From contig JAFVWY010000010.1 in the NCBI GenBank assembly GCA_017501465.1, positions 62,001 through 126,000 on the forward strand: a DNA stretch of 64,000 bases. Reading direction: 5' to 3'. Source of the stretch: Bacilli bacterium. GTDB taxonomy: Bacteria; Bacillota_I; Bacilli_A; ML615J-28; CAG-313. The notes under the pieces were generated by a model. That model saw only the letters and a program-made list of their open reading frames with translations, was not told where the DNA came from and made no database searches. This document shows, piece after piece, positions 9,204 to 18,022 of this stretch; within the stretch, counting starts at the first letter, position 1, and each line of letters starts with the position of its first letter. The translations under genes were made by a program, and so were the position numbers.

Positions 9204-11618
9204 ATGGTAGATTCAACTATAAAGGCCAAAATAGTAGATAAATTGGCTAACTATTTTGGCGTTACACCAAGTGATGCCTCACTTGATCAAATGTATAAAG
9301 CAGTAAGTTTGACTGTTTTAGACATTTTAATGGCCAAGAAAAAAACTTTTATGCATGAAGTAAGAGTTCAACAAAAGAAAAAAGTTTACTATCTTTGTAT
9401 GGAATTCTTAGTGGGTAGAAGTTTAAAAACAAATCTTTATAATTTAGGCGTAATTGATGATTATAAAGAAGCATTAAATGAATTAGGTTATGATGTTGAA
9501 GACTTATATGAAAAAGAACCAGATGCAGGATTAGGTAATGGCGGTTTAGGTCGTCTTGCCGCATGTTTTATGGATAGTTTATCTGCATTAGGTTATCCAG
9601 CTTATGGTTTTTCTATTAGATATGAATATGGGTTATTCAAACAAAAAATCATTGATGGTTGGCAAACTGAAATGCCGGATATTTGGCTTCCAGGTGGTGA
9701 AACATGGTTAATCCAAAGAAGTGATAGATCATTAACTGTTCGATTTGGAGGAACTGTAACAGAAGAAAATGTCAATGGCAAACTTAAATTTAAATACCAT
9801 GGGGCAACGGAGATTGAAGCTTTACCATATGATATGTTGATTAGTGGTGGCGGAAGTGAAGCCGTTTCAACTCTTCGCCTTTGGAGTAGTAGAAGTATAA
9901 GAACTTTTGATATGAAGTCTTTTTCTCAAGGTGACTATTTAAAAGCTACTAAAGAAAGCTATGAAGCAGAATTAATTTCAAAAGTATTATATCCATCAGA
10001 TGATCATCAAGAAGGAAAAACTTTAAGACTTAAGCAACAATACTTTTTAGTAAGTGCATCAATTCAAAATATCATTAATGACCATATTAAAAATTATGGC
10101 GATATTAGAACACTTGCTGATAAAGTTTGTATCCATATTAATGATACTCATCCAGTATTATGTATCCCTGAAATGATGCGTATTTTAATGGATGATTATG
10201 AATTAGGTTGGGATGAAGCTTGGAATATTGTTACAAATTGTGTTTCTTATACTAACCATACAGTTTTAGTTGAAGCGCTTGAAACATGGAGTTTAGAACG
10301 CTTTGAAAGATTGTTGCCAAGAATTACAATGATTATTCATGAAATTAACAGAAGATTTACGACTGATTTATGGAATCGTTTCCCTGGTAATTGGAAGAAA
10401 ATTTCTGATATGGCCATTGTTGCCGATGGCAGAGTTAGAATGGCTAATCTTGCAGTATTAGGTAGTCACAAGGTTAATGGAGTTTCTCAATTACATAGTG
10501 ACATCATTAAGAGAAGTATCTTTAAAAATTTCTATGACATTACACCAGATAAATTTACTAATGTTACAAATGGGATTGCTCATAGACGCTGGTTACATCA
10601 ATCTAACCCTAGACTATGTGCATTATTAGATAAATTGATTGGTCATGATTATTATAAAGATGCAAGCCAATTAAAGAAATTAAGAGCTTTTGAACAAGAT
10701 GAAGAAGTTTTAAAGCAACTATTAGAAATAAAATATCAAAACAAAGTTGATTTTTGTAAAGCTGTTTATAAAAAACAAGGAATTCAAATAGATCCAAACA
10801 CTAGATTTGACGTTCAAGTTAAACGTCTTCATGAATATAAACGTCAACTTCTTAATGTTTTAAAAATTATTAGTTTATATAACAAATTAAAAGCTGATCC
10901 TACAGCAGACATTACTCCTCAAACTTATATTTTTGGTGCTAAAGCTGCTCCTGGGTATTATGCTGCAAAGGAAGTTATTGAATTAATTAATAAGATTAGT
11001 GAAGATATTCAACAACATCCAGAAATTAAAGCAAAATTAAATGTTGTATTTTTAGAAGATTATTGTGTGACTTTAGCAGAAAAGCTAATGCCTGCATCAG
11101 AAATTAGTGAACAAATTTCACTTGCTGGAAAAGAAGCCAGTGGAACTGGTAATATGAAGTTTATGATTAATGGTGCTGTTACACTTGGTACAATGGATGG
11201 CGCCAATGTGGAAATTTGTGAAGCAGTTGGTGATGATAATATCTTTATCTTTGGTATGACAACCCCAGAAGTTAATGATCTTTGGAAAAAAGGTTATAAC
11301 TCAACTTATTATTACAATAATAATAAAGAAATTAGGGATATTATTCAAACTTTAAAAATTGGATTTGCAGGTAAGAGTTTTGAAAATATTGCGAACTATT
11401 TGTTAACAAGTAGAGGTGTAGCTGACCAATACATGTGTTTAGCGGATTTTGAAAGTTATATGGAAGCATATTATAAAATGGATAAAGTTTACCGTAACCC
11501 TTTAGAGTTTGCTAGAATGTCATTAGTAAACATTAGTGAAGCTGGCAGATTTGCAGCTGACAGATCTATTGAAGATTATGTTGATAGAATCTGGCATCTA
11601 GAAAAATTAAACAAATAG
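9204..11618 (+). CDS. glgP: Glycogen/maltodextrin phosphorylase GlgP (GT35)
   Basis: An 804-residue PLP-dependent phosphorylase releasing glucose 1-phosphate from glycogen ends. The PLP-binding region EASGTGNMKFMINGAVTLGT with its Lys is clear near residues 648-667. The N-terminal YLCMEFLVGRSL and GLGNGGLGRLAACF blocks, NDTHP and the KRLHEYKRQ block are also intact. Length is standard. It closes the glgBCDAP operon, so synthesis and breakdown genes are co-transcribed. It ends one base before the -35 of the pfkA promoter; no terminator is visible between them. Confidence 0.97.
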   Translation: MVDSTIKAKIVDKLANYFGVTPSDASLDQMYKAVSLTVLDILMAKKKTFMHEVRVQQKKKVYYLCMEFLVGRSLKTNLYNLGVIDDYKEALNELGYDVEDLYEKEPDAGLGNGGLGRLAACFMDSLSALGYPAYGFSIRYEYGLFKQKIIDGWQTEMPDIWLPGGETWLIQRSDRSLTVRFGGTVTEENVNGKLKFKYHGATEIEALPYDMLISGGGSEAVSTLRLWSSRSIRTFDMKSFSQGDYLKATKESYEAELISKVLYPSDDHQEGKTLRLKQQYFLVSASIQNIINDHIKNYGDIRTLADKVCIHINDTHPVLCIPEMMRILMDDYELGWDEAWNIVTNCVSYTNHTVLVEALETWSLERFERLLPRITMIIHEINRRFTTDLWNRFPGNWKKISDMAIVADGRVRMANLAVLGSHKVNGVSQLHSDIIKRSIFKNFYDITPDKFTNVTNGIAHRRWLHQSNPRLCALLDKLIGHDYYKDASQLKKLRAFEQDEEVLKQLLEIKYQNKVDFCKAVYKKQGIQIDPNTRFDVQVKRLHEYKRQLLNVLKIISLYNKLKADPTADITPQTYIFGAKAAPGYYAAKEVIELINKISEDIQQHPEIKAKLNVVFLEDYCVTLAEKLMPASEISEQISLAGKEASGTGNMKFMINGAVTLGTMDGANVEICEAVGDDNIFIFGMTTPEVNDLWKKGYNSTYYYNNNKEIRDIIQTLKIGFAGKSFENIANYLLTSRGVADQYMCLADFESYMEAYYKMDKVYRNPLEFARMSLVNISEAGRFAADRSIEDYVDRIWHLEKLNK

Positions 11619-11647
11619 TTGCAAAATTTGACGAATAGTAGTATAAT
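11619..11647 (+). promoter_or_regulatory. Predicted pfkA promoter
   Basis: TTGCAA (11619-11624), 17 bp, TATAAT (11642-11647). It begins immediately after the glgP stop codon and 28 bp before the pfkA start, so pfkA has its own promoter besides possible read-through from the glycogen operon. Confidence 0.8.
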
Positions 11648-11675
11648 CATTTAGTACGTAATAGGAGTAGAAATT

Positions 11676-12641
11676 ATGATTAAGAAAATTGCTGTTTTAA
11701 CATCTGGTGGTGACGCCCCAGGAATGAATGCTGCTATTAGAGCGGTTGTACGTTCTGCGCGTTCTTATGGTTTAGAAGTTATTGGTATTCATGAAGGTTA
11801 TAAAGGTCTAGTTGAAGGTGGCGAAAATTACGAACCAATGACTAGAAAATCAGTAACCGATATTATCGCAAGAGGTGGAACTATTTTAGGTTCTGCTAGA
11901 CTTCCTGAATTTCCTGATCCTAAGGTAAGAGAAAAAGGTATTCAACAATTAAAAGAGCATGGCATTGATGCTTTAGTTGTTATCGGTGGCGATGGTACAT
12001 ATGCAGGTGCAAAACGTCTTCATGATCATGGTGTAAATGTTGTAGGTTTACCTGGAACAATTGATAATGACATTGCTTTTACTGATTATACAATTGGTTT
12101 TGATACATGTTTAAATACAGTTGTAGATGCTATTGATAAACTACGTGATACATGTGGTTCTCATCAAAGATGTGCAGTTGTTGAAGTTATGGGTAGATAT
12201 TGTGGTGATATCGCAAGAAGTGCTGGTTTAGCAACTGGTGCTGAATTCGTTGTTACTAATACGCAAAATAACGATTTACAAACTATTTTAAATCAAACTA
12301 AAGAATTTAAAGAACAAAATAAACGTCACCCTATCATTATTGTTACTGAACATTTATTTGATGTTAATGAACTTGCTCGTCAAATTGAAGAATATAGTGG
12401 TTATGAAACACGTGCAACTGTTTTAGGTCACGTTCAAAGAGGTGGTAAACCATCATCATATGATAGAATCCTTGCGTCTCGTTTAGGTCTTGCGGCTGTG
12501 GAAGCTTTAATGGATGGCCAAAGTGGAGTATGTTTAGGTGTTCAATCAAATGTTATCGTTGCTACACCATTTGAAGAAGTAATCGGCAAATCTAAAAACT
12601 TATTTGCTGAATACGAAGATATTATTAAATTACTTTGTTAG
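11676..12641 (+). CDS. pfkA: ATP-dependent 6-phosphofructokinase PfkA
   Basis: A 321-residue glycolytic enzyme phosphorylating fructose 6-phosphate. The ATP site SGGDAPGMNAA (about residues 10-20), GGDGT (about 103-107), the catalytic TIDNDI (about 127-132) and MGRYCGD (about 171-177) are all present, and the length is that of the classic bacterial ATP-PFK. Ribosome site AGGAG. It lies next to the glycogen operon, linking glucose 1-phosphate release to glycolysis. Confidence 0.97.
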   Translation: MIKKIAVLTSGGDAPGMNAAIRAVVRSARSYGLEVIGIHEGYKGLVEGGENYEPMTRKSVTDIIARGGTILGSARLPEFPDPKVREKGIQQLKEHGIDALVVIGGDGTYAGAKRLHDHGVNVVGLPGTIDNDIAFTDYTIGFDTCLNTVVDAIDKLRDTCGSHQRCAVVEVMGRYCGDIARSAGLATGAEFVVTNTQNNDLQTILNQTKEFKEQNKRHPIIIVTEHLFDVNELARQIEEYSGYETRATVLGHVQRGGKPSSYDRILASRLGLAAVEALMDGQSGVCLGVQSNVIVATPFEEVIGKSKNLFAEYEDIIKLLC

Positions 12642-12650
12642 AAAAATAAA

Positions 12651-12684
12651 ACTTGAACATATGGGCGTATCCCATAGGGATTTT
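12651..12684 (+). repeat. Left terminal inverted repeat of a putative mobile element
   Basis: A 34-bp sequence starting ACTTGAACAT and ending ATAGGGATTTT. Its reverse complement recurs at 13306-13339 with 29 of 34 positions identical, including 11 bases at the outer end and 12 at the inner end. The centre (TATGGG, five bases, CCCATA) can fold into a small hairpin. Confidence 0.75.
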
Positions 12685-12699
12685 AATTGAATAAATCAT

Positions 12700-12734
12700 A
12701 AAACTCGTCTTTTATTAAGTCGAGTTTTCTTTTA
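12700..12734 (+). terminator. Terminator hairpin after pfkA
   Basis: AAAACTCG (12700-12707) pairs with CGAGTTTT (12721-12728), followed by CTTTT. It is inside the inverted-repeat-bounded element and would end transcription from pfkA. Confidence 0.65.
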
Positions 12735-12748
12735 CCACGCAAAACAAA

Positions 12749-12777
12749 TTGAAGTAAATTTTATTTTATGTTATAAT
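12749..12777 (+). promoter_or_regulatory. Predicted promoter inside the inverted-repeat element
   Basis: TTGAAG (12749-12754), 17 bp, TATAAT (12772-12777), 38 bp before the start of the membrane-protein gene. It would make the element independently expressed wherever it inserts. Confidence 0.75.
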
Positions 12778-12815
12778 AAACTCACCGATAAATAAGAATT
12801 TGTAGGAGGAACAAA

Positions 12816-13145
12816 ATGGCAGCTTTTTTAACTGTTTCGGGATTGGGGATACTGGTTTCTATTCTCGGTATAATCAATATGACAGGAAATATATCTTCTC
12901 TCCATTGGTATCATAGAAAACGAGTGACCGAGGAAAACAGAAAGCCATTTGGTAAGCTCGTTGGTTTGGGAACGCTTATCATCGGTCTCTCTATGATTGT
13001 GTTTGGCATTCTTTTCTTGATTTTCGAGCAAACACAACTCCAAGCTTTTGTTATAATCGGTGTGATAGAACTGATTGTTAGCATCATTGTAGGAATGTTT
13101 GTTAGCTTCTATGCAATGAAAAAGTATAACGGCGGTATATTCTAA
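12816..13145 (+). CDS. Small three-helix membrane protein carried by the element
   Basis: A 109-residue protein with a GTAGGAGG ribosome site. It has three predicted membrane segments (about residues 5-25, 48-70 and 77-99). A conserved-looking cytoplasmic loop, NISSLHWYHRKRVTEENRKP, lies between helices one and two. It resembles small DUF3784-like or uncharacterised membrane proteins of Bacillota, but I cannot name the family. Codon use is less AT-biased than in neighbouring genes, consistent with recent acquisition within the flanking inverted repeats. Function unknown; immunity, stress or sensing are all possible and none is shown. Confidence 0.75.
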   Translation: MAAFLTVSGLGILVSILGIINMTGNISSLHWYHRKRVTEENRKPFGKLVGLGTLIIGLSMIVFGILFLIFEQTQLQAFVIIGVIELIVSIIVGMFVSFYAMKKYNGGIF

Positions 13146-13265
13146 TCGTCAAATTTCAATTTATGGAGTTGATATTTTTTGTGGGGAATTTTTTTGTGGA
13201 AAATTTTAAAAGTGTAGCACACTATACTTTCAAAAGAAAGCCGTGTATTTTGCAAAGCAAAAAGT

Positions 13266-13296
13266 AAAGGATAGCAAAATTTTGCTATCCTTTTAT
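13266..13296 (+). terminator. Terminator inside the element
   Basis: A perfect inverted repeat, AAAGGATAGCAAAA against TTTTGCTATCCTTT, followed by TATAATG. It ends the element gene 120 bp after its stop. Between them (13146-13265) are short palindromes (GTGTAGCACAC, TTTTGCAAAGCAAAA) and no ORF. Confidence 0.75.
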
Positions 13297-13305
13297 AATG
13301 TCTAA

Positions 13306-13339
13306 AAAATCCCTATGAGTGACGCACTTATGTTCAAGT
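13306..13339 (-). repeat. Right terminal inverted repeat of the putative element
   Basis: Reverse complement matches the repeat at 12651-12684 at 29 of 34 positions. Its centre, read outside-in, contains AGTG-CGT-CACT and can also fold into a hairpin, so both ends have a sub-terminal palindrome. Confidence 0.75.
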
Positions 13340-13399
13340 TTTTTTCTTTTTAAATGTAATCATAAAACAAATTTGATATAATAATAAAGAGGTGATATT

Positions 13400-14491
13400 A
13401 TGCCAGATATTAAAAAAATTGATACAAATTTTGAAAATAAAGAAGCTACTACTGAATTACAGTCAATTAATCCTAAAAATGATGATAGAGTTAAAGTTTA
13501 TGGATTAAATTGGTTTGAACAAGATAAAAGATTCGTTAGATTTCCAAAAGAATCGGATGAATTGATTAAAAATTTAGCAGAAGGACTTCATTATTTAGTT
13601 GAACAACCAAGTGGCGCGATGCTTGCCTTTAGAAGTAATACCTCTACTTTAAAAATTAAAGTAAAACTTGGGCATACTTTTAATATGAGCCATATGCCTT
13701 TTACTGGTCAAGGTGGGTGTGATTTATATATTGGAACTAAAAGAGAAGATTTAACTTTTTTTAGATGTGCCTCATATCATTATAGTCAAAAAGAATATGA
13801 GTTTACTTACTTTAGTAACTGGGAAAAAGTAGAACGTTTATATTTAATTAATTTACCTTTATATGGAGGTATCTTAGATATTGAAGTATGTGTTGATACT
13901 GATGCTTTTGTTTGTAAAGAAGATAATTTATTTCCAAAAGGAAAGATTGTTTGTTATGGAACTTCAATTACACAAGGTGGGTGTGCTTCAAGAGGTGGTA
14001 TGAGCTATACCAATGCGTTATCTAGAAGAATGGGTTATGAGGTTTTAAACTTTGGCTTTTCTGGTAACGGAAGAGGACAAAAAGAAATTGCAGAACTTCT
14101 TTCATCAATTGATAATGTTAAAATGTTTATTTTAGACTATGAGGCTAACGCAACACTTCCAATGTTGAAAGATACTTTAGATAATTTTATTAATATATTA
14201 AGGAATAAAAATCCATATACGCCGATACTTGTACTTAGTAAAATTAGAATGTCTGTTGAAAACTTTGTTTCTGATAATTTTAATGATCAATTATTAAGAT
14301 TAAAATTCCAAAGAAGTGTTGTTAATAAACATAGATTGACTGATAAAAATATTTATTTTTATGATGGTCACAAATTACTTGGTAAATATCAAAATGAAGC
14401 AACGGTTGATGGATGCCATCCAACTGACTTAGGTTTTATGATGATAACAGAAAATCTTGAAAAACAAATAAAAAAAATACTAAAGGATTAA
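13400..14491 (+). CDS. SGNH/GDSL esterase with N-terminal GxDLY domain
   Basis: A 363-residue two-domain protein. The N-terminal jelly-roll part (about residues 60-170) carries GCDLY at 106-110, the mark of the GxDLY domain that precedes Lipase_GDSL_3 enzymes. The C-terminal SGNH hydrolase has nucleophile Ser189 in GTSITQGG, Asn223 in SGNGR and the Asp337/His340 pair in DGCHP. Relatives deacetylate or de-esterify carbohydrates; the substrate here is not known. There is no signal peptide, so it would act in the cytoplasm. It has its own extended -10 box (TG-A-TATAAT at 13374-13382) with a weak -35 and ends inside a shared terminator. Confidence 0.88.
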   Translation: MPDIKKIDTNFENKEATTELQSINPKNDDRVKVYGLNWFEQDKRFVRFPKESDELIKNLAEGLHYLVEQPSGAMLAFRSNTSTLKIKVKLGHTFNMSHMPFTGQGGCDLYIGTKREDLTFFRCASYHYSQKEYEFTYFSNWEKVERLYLINLPLYGGILDIEVCVDTDAFVCKEDNLFPKGKIVCYGTSITQGGCASRGGMSYTNALSRRMGYEVLNFGFSGNGRGQKEIAELLSSIDNVKMFILDYEANATLPMLKDTLDNFINILRNKNPYTPILVLSKIRMSVENFVSDNFNDQLLRLKFQRSVVNKHRLTDKNIYFYDGHKLLGKYQNEATVDGCHPTDLGFMMITENLEKQIKKILKD

Positions 14492-14505
14492 TCCTTTAGT
14501 ATTTT
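14474..14505. terminator. Bidirectional terminator between SGNH esterase and lipoprotein
   Basis: A perfect 32-bp palindrome, AAAATACTAAAGGATT and its complement. The esterase stop codon lies in its centre. It serves the rightward esterase and the leftward lipoprotein ending at 14519. Confidence 0.85.
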
Positions 14506-14518
14506 ATTTTTAAAATTC

Positions 14519-14872
14519 CTATTTAAAGTCTTTAATAGCTTGTTCAGTACCAATAACGATCCATTTGCCAATTTGTTTAGCAACTTGATCATCTTTAGCA
14601 TCACCTTGAGCTTCTTCTAAAGCATCTTTAGCAGCTGATTTAGAATCATAAAGAGTAGCAATTAAAGTTTCTCCTTCTAATAAACCAGTAGCTTTAGTTG
14701 CCATGAAAGCACCAACTAAACCTTCGCCTTCACCTTGATAACCAACAACTAGGTAACCAGCTTCTTCCATTTTTTCTTTAGCTGCATCTACATCTTTAGG
14801 AGCACATCCACATAATGCAACTAATGCAAATAACATAACAAATAAACTTGATAATTTAATAATTTTATTCAT
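14519..14872 (-). CDS. Small secreted lipoprotein
   Basis: A 117-residue protein with a lipoprotein signal peptide ending in a lipobox ALCGC (Cys about residue 23). The mature part is a single small domain with a GYQGEGEGLVGAFMATK strand pair and a helix rich in Ala/Lys/Asp, ending WIVIGTEQAIKDFK. The pattern is that of short clostridial lipoproteins of unknown function. It has its own strong minus-strand promoter (14910-14938) and ends at a shared terminator, so it is a single-gene unit. Confidence 0.8.
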   Translation of the reverse strand: MNKIIKLSSLFVMLFALVALCGCAPKDVDAAKEKMEEAGYLVVGYQGEGEGLVGAFMATKATGLLEGETLIATLYDSKSAAKDALEEAQGDAKDDQVAKQIGKWIVIGTEQAIKDFK

Positions 14873-14909
14873 ACTATCTATTCCTTTCTTATAAATTATC
14901 TACCCTTTT

Positions 14910-14938
14910 AGTATATCAAAATTAACTTTTTTAGTCAA
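14910..14938 (-). promoter_or_regulatory. Predicted promoter of the small lipoprotein (minus strand)
   Basis: On the minus strand TTGACT (14938-14933), 17 bp, TATACT (14915-14910), 37 bp before the lipoprotein start. Confidence 0.8.
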
Positions 14939-14973
14939 TTGTTAAAGCCTAAAAATTTACTTAAATATATTGT

Positions 14974-15002
14974 TTGAAAAAAAATACAAAAAATGGTATA
15001 AT
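14974..15002 (+). promoter_or_regulatory. Predicted proS promoter
   Basis: TTGAAA (14974-14979), 17 bp, TATAAT (14997-15002), preceded by TG (extended -10). The whole box is nearly identical to the one at 62734-62762. There is no room for a T-box leader before proS. Confidence 0.85.
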
Positions 15003-15028
15003 AATGCGATAAGAAAGAGGGTTTACTT

Positions 15029-16735
15029 ATGAAAGCAAGTAAAATGTTAATAGCAACATTAAAAGAAGCACCAAATGAAGCGCAAATTTCTAGCCACATT
15101 TTATTAATAAGAGCCGGGATGATTAGAAAGCTTGTTGCTGGTGTTTATAATTATTTACCTTTAGGATTAAGAGTTTTAAATAAGGTAGAAGCAGTCATTC
15201 GTGAAGAAATGGATAATTCTGGTGCATTAGAAATTTTATCTAGCGCAATCCAACCTAAAGAATTATGGGAAGAAAGTGGAAGATGGAGTAAATATGGCCC
15301 AGAACTTATGAGATTCAATGATCGCCATGATCGTGAGTTTTGTTTAGGTCCAACACATGAGGAAATTTTTACTGATCTAGTTAGAAATGAAATTAAGTCA
15401 AAAAAGAATCTACCTTTATGCATTTATCAAATTCAAACTAAATATCGTGATGAATTACGTCCTCGATTTGGTTTGATGCGTGGTAGAGAATTTATTATGA
15501 AAGATGCATATTCTTTTGATTTAGATGAAAAGGGTTTGGATATAAGTTATAATGTTATGCATAAAACTTATGAGAACATCTTTACTCGTTTAGGCCTAAA
15601 CTATAAAATAGTTTTAGCCGATACAGGTGCCATCGGTGGTAGTGGCTCTCATCAATTTATGGCTTTATCTGAAGTTGGTGAAAGTGATATTATCTATTGT
15701 GATTGTGGATATGCTGCGGATGTTGAAAAAGCTGTATCTAAAGTTGATGTATATAAAAATACTGAAGATTTAAAATCAATGGAATTGGTAAGAACACCAA
15801 ATGTTAAAACAATTGAAGAAGTAAGTAGCTTCTTAAATGTATCATTAAAAGATGTATTTAAGAGTTTAGTTTACTTTGATATGGCAAATAATCAGTTTGT
15901 TTTAGCTGTTATCAGGGGTGATCGTAGCATTAATGAAATTAAATTAATTAATGCGTTAAATATTGCAGAACACGAAATTCGCTTTGCAACTGATGAAGAA
16001 ATTAAATCGCTTGGTTCTGTTGCTGGTTTTGTTGGTCCTAATAATTTAAAAGTAAAAGTCTTAGTTGATGAAGAAGTAACTTATGTTAGAAATGGTGTTA
16101 TTGGTGCAAATCAAGCTGATGCTCACTACATAAATGCAAATTTTGGTAGAGATTTTACAGGAACAGTATTAGACTTAAGATTAGTTGAAGAAAATGATAT
16201 TTGTCCTGTATGTGGCATGAAAATGAAAAAAGAACGTGGTATCGAAGTTGGTCAAATCTTTAAATTAGGAACTAAGTATTCATTGCCTATGGGATGTACT
16301 TATCAAGCTGAAAGTGGTGTTAATGTGCCAATGGTAATGGGATGCTATGGTATTGGTGTAACTAGAACAGTATCTAGTATTATTGAACAATATCATGACG
16401 ATTATGGTATTAAATGGCCATTAAATGTTGCTCCATATCACGCTGTAGTTGTACCTATTAACTATAATGATGAAGCAATGAACAAATTAGCTAATGAAAT
16501 ATATACTGAGTTAAAAGCAAACCATGTAGAAGTAATTCTAGATGATCGTGACGAAAGACCTGGTTTTAAATTTAAAGATTGGGAATTAATTGGTATTCCT
16601 TATATGATCGTTGTAGGTCGTGGGGCAGTTAATGGTGTTTGTGAGTTTAAGACAAGACAAACAATGGAAAAAGTTGAATTAAGTAAAGAAGAAGTAATTG
16701 AACAAGTTGTTAGTGCTGTAAAAGCAATTAAATAA
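15029..16735 (+). CDS. proS: Prolyl-tRNA synthetase
   Basis: A 568-residue class II synthetase charging tRNA-Pro. Motif 2 and surroundings (FRDELRPRFGLMRGREFIMKDAYSF in family terms, about residues 138-162) and motif 3 (GCYGIGVTRTVSSIIEQ) are clear, with the YbaK-type editing insertion between them (about 230-390) and an anticodon-binding C-terminus (HAVVVPINYN). This is the bacterial long form. It starts a run of co-directional genes through ackA. Strong GAAAGAGG ribosome site. Confidence 0.97.
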   Translation: MKASKMLIATLKEAPNEAQISSHILLIRAGMIRKLVAGVYNYLPLGLRVLNKVEAVIREEMDNSGALEILSSAIQPKELWEESGRWSKYGPELMRFNDRHDREFCLGPTHEEIFTDLVRNEIKSKKNLPLCIYQIQTKYRDELRPRFGLMRGREFIMKDAYSFDLDEKGLDISYNVMHKTYENIFTRLGLNYKIVLADTGAIGGSGSHQFMALSEVGESDIIYCDCGYAADVEKAVSKVDVYKNTEDLKSMELVRTPNVKTIEEVSSFLNVSLKDVFKSLVYFDMANNQFVLAVIRGDRSINEIKLINALNIAEHEIRFATDEEIKSLGSVAGFVGPNNLKVKVLVDEEVTYVRNGVIGANQADAHYINANFGRDFTGTVLDLRLVEENDICPVCGMKMKKERGIEVGQIFKLGTKYSLPMGCTYQAESGVNVPMVMGCYGIGVTRTVSSIIEQYHDDYGIKWPLNVAPYHAVVVPINYNDEAMNKLANEIYTELKANHVEVILDDRDERPGFKFKDWELIGIPYMIVVGRGAVNGVCEFKTRQTMEKVELSKEEVIEQVVSAVKAIK

Positions 16736-16756
16736 TTATACATTTAGGAGGATTAT

Positions 16757-18013
16757 ATGAAAGAAATAGTTATTATTGGCGGTGGAGCGTCGGGACTTTT
16801 TTCTGCAGTTGCTTTAAAAACTGAGTTAAAAGATGAAGTTAAAATAACTATCGTTGAAAGATTAGAAAGAGTTGGTAAGAAAATTTTAGCAACTGGATCT
16901 GGAAAAGCAAATTTTTCTAACGAGAATACAAAAGGTAGTAAATATAATCAACCTAGTTTTGTTACAAAATTATTTAAAAAATTTGGTTATAAAGAAACAA
17001 TTGAATTCTTCTCTAAATTAGGTCTTAAAACTATGAAGGGTACAGAGGGAAGAATTTATCCAAAATCTGAAAATTCTTCAAGTTTACTTGATGTTTTAAG
17101 AAATAAAATTAGAGAATTTGGAATTGAAGAAAAATGTAATTTCGAAGTCAAAAGAGTGCACGAAGAAAAAGGGAAATATGTAGTTGAATCAACTAGGGGC
17201 TTAAGAGTTATTGCTGATTATGTTATTTTAGCAGCAGGTGGAAAAGCAAGTCCAATCCTTGGTTCAAATGGTACCGGGTATCATATTGCTAAGACTTTAA
17301 AAATGAAGGTTACTGATACATATCCTGGTCTTGTTGGTATTAAAACAGATGAAAATAGTGTTAGAGGCTTAGAAGGCTTAAGAGTAAAAGCCAATGTTTC
17401 TTTATTTGTTAAAAGAAATAAAGAGCCAATCTGGCAAGCTAGTGGCGAGGTTCAATTCAAATCAGAAACAGTATCTGGTATTGTTGTAATGGATATGGCG
17501 AGTCAAATTGCAAGAAATGAAATTAACGGAAAAACACATATTAGTCATTTCTCTTTGGATTTATGTCCTGAATACACCCTAGATGAATTAATTATCGAAT
17601 TACATGAAAGAAAAGAAAATTTACATACATATTCTAATGCTAATTTCTTAATTGGTATGTTCCATAAAATGTTATGTAATCAAATATTAAAACGTGCCAA
17701 AGTAGAAGTGGCTGGATATGTGGAAAATTTAACTAATAGAGAATTAGAAAGAATTGCTAGAGTTATTAAAAGTTTTGATATTGAATATAAACATCTTGAT
17801 TCATTTGATCATGCTCAAGTTACTGTTGGTGGTATTGATGTTAAGGAAGTTGTTCCTGAAACTTTAGAATCAAGAAAAAATGCTGGTGTTTACCTTTGTG
17901 GTGAAATTCTAGATATTGATGGTGTTTGTGGTGGATTTAACCTACAATGGGCATGGACTAGTGCATTCATTGTGGCAAAATCTATTGCAGAACGTATTAA
18001 AAGCGGAATGTAA
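16757..18013 (+). CDS. BaiN/HI0933-family FAD-dependent flavoprotein
   Basis: A 418-residue oxidoreductase. The FAD-binding GGGASG is at residues 8-13, followed by KKILATGSGKANFSN typical of the HI0933/BaiN/YtfN family, a TEGRIYP block (about 95-101) and a C-terminal VCGGFNLQWAWTSA stretch that closes the FAD site. Relatives include BaiN, proposed to reduce dehydroxylated bile acid intermediates, but most members have unknown substrates. It is 21 nt after proS with an AGGAGG ribosome site, in the proS-ackA run. Confidence 0.88.
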   Translation: MKEIVIIGGGASGLFSAVALKTELKDEVKITIVERLERVGKKILATGSGKANFSNENTKGSKYNQPSFVTKLFKKFGYKETIEFFSKLGLKTMKGTEGRIYPKSENSSSLLDVLRNKIREFGIEEKCNFEVKRVHEEKGKYVVESTRGLRVIADYVILAAGGKASPILGSNGTGYHIAKTLKMKVTDTYPGLVGIKTDENSVRGLEGLRVKANVSLFVKRNKEPIWQASGEVQFKSETVSGIVVMDMASQIARNEINGKTHISHFSLDLCPEYTLDELIIELHERKENLHTYSNANFLIGMFHKMLCNQILKRAKVEVAGYVENLTNRELERIARVIKSFDIEYKHLDSFDHAQVTVGGIDVKEVVPETLESRKNAGVYLCGEILDIDGVCGGFNLQWAWTSAFIVAKSIAERIKSGM

Positions 18014-18022
18014 GGTGTTTTG

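Larger units (their letters stand above)
12651..13339. mobile_element. Putative 689-bp inverted-repeat-bounded single-gene element
   Basis: Two imperfect 34-bp inverted repeats enclose one gene with its own promoter (12749-12777) and terminator (13266-13294). The internal gene uses more GC-rich codons (CGG, CTC, GGC, ACG) than its neighbours. No transposase is encoded, so if mobile it would be a MITE-like or cargo cassette moved in trans. A-tracts adjoin both ends; a clear target-site duplication is not visible. A hairpin that could serve as the pfkA terminator (12700-12728) lies inside the left end, which either argues for insertion just after the pfkA stop or for the element supplying the terminator. 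Confidence 0.5.

Noticed and set aside
14873-15028. Possible T-box leader before prolyl-tRNA synthetase
   Set aside because: Only about 25 nt of leader remain after the promoter at 14974-15002; too short for a T-box.
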